A DNA stretch of 6,446 nucleotides, taken from an uncultured Collinsella sp. (GTDB lineage: Bacteria > Actinomycetota > Coriobacteriia > Coriobacteriales > Coriobacteriaceae). The notes beneath the pieces are model-generated. The model was not told the DNA's origin, did no database searches, and saw nothing but the letters and a program-made list of their open reading frames with translations. Location of the stretch: positions 1-6,446 of the forward strand of contig CAMQPJ010000073.1 of NCBI GenBank assembly GCA_947003675.1, in the 5' to 3' direction. This document shows, in pieces, positions 6,259 to 6,446 of the stretch; position 1 is the first letter of the stretch; each line of letters opens with the position of its first letter. Position numbers and translations under genes: made by a program.

Positions 6259-6443
6259 TATGCCTCGGTCGAGGACTCCGTGGCCTCGGTGCCGGCCTCG
6301 GTGACGTTCTCGACCACGACGTCGGCAGCGGGCGTCACGTTGCCGCCCGAGATGGCGTCGTTGAGCTGCTCGCGAAGCTGGTCCATGCGCTCGCGGGCCA
6401 GGTCGACCTTGGCGCGCAGGTCATCGGTCTTGGCGTCGACCAT
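6258..6443 (-). CDS. Small acidic coiled-coil protein, possibly 5'-truncated
   Basis: A 61-residue protein if it starts at the ATG at 6443. The frame stays open to the window edge and no ribosome binding site can be seen, so the true start may lie outside. Residues about 5-32 (DDLRAKVDLARERMDQLREQ) form a heptad-like charged helix, probably a coiled coil. The rest is a low-complexity tail rich in Val, Thr, Glu and Ala. No family is recognised. The stop TAA shares one base with the ATG of the PRC-barrel gene, pointing to one operon and a joint function. The acidic tail next to a neighbour with a basic tail suggests possible pairing. Confidence 0.65.
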   Translation of the reverse strand: MVDAKTDDLRAKVDLARERMDQLREQLNDAISGGNVTPAADVVVENVTEAGTEATESSTEA

Positions 6444-6446
6444 CGG

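Noticed and set aside
1..6446. CRISPR array, tRNA, rRNA, transposase or phage genes
   Set aside because: No spaced direct repeats, cloverleaf-like segments, rRNA-like stretches or recognisable mobile-element proteins were seen on either strand.

Overview
The window is GC-rich with strong Coriobacteriia character; a Collinsella-like gut actinobacterium is my best guess. The basis is the codon bias, alternative TTG and GTG starts, a magnesium-type Nramp-related transporter of the kind known from Eggerthella, and MgtE-N/CBS and PRC-barrel proteins. The genus is an inference, since no rRNA or marker gene is present. All five supported genes lie on the minus strand, so the sequence reads functionally from right to left.

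Right end (about 6446 to 5430): a short acidic coiled-coil protein, possibly cut by the window edge, overlaps by one base the start of a 251-residue PRC-barrel protein. A GC-rich hairpin with a T-rich tail then separates this pair from the next gene. Next (5430 to 4024) is a membrane-anchored protein with an extracytoplasmic NodB (polysaccharide deacetylase) fold in which all the usual metal ligands except the first Asp are substituted. It looks like a pseudoenzyme.

Middle (4023 to 3650): a 374-base intergenic stretch holds an extended -10 promoter candidate and a roughly 200-base, hairpin-rich leader. They precede a two-gene operon (3649 to 534). The first gene encodes a 614-residue protein with PRC, MgtE-N and CBS domains joined to a five-helix membrane domain that lacks the MgtE channel signatures. 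The second, 8 bases downstream, encodes an Nramp-fold transporter whose ion-site residues (DAGG in helix 1; Ala instead of Met in helix 6) match the magnesium-transporting Nramp branch rather than the manganese/iron branch. The operon ends in a textbook intrinsic terminator. My reading is a Mg2+ import unit in which an MgtE-type Mg2+ sensor serves an Nramp-type permease.

Left end (1 to 480): non-coding. It holds a 230-base AT-rich element bounded by 32-base inverted repeats that match at 30 of 32 positions (MITE-like, or possibly an invertible segment), and a G/C homopolymer palindrome at the very edge. I saw no RNA genes, CRISPR arrays or transposase genes.
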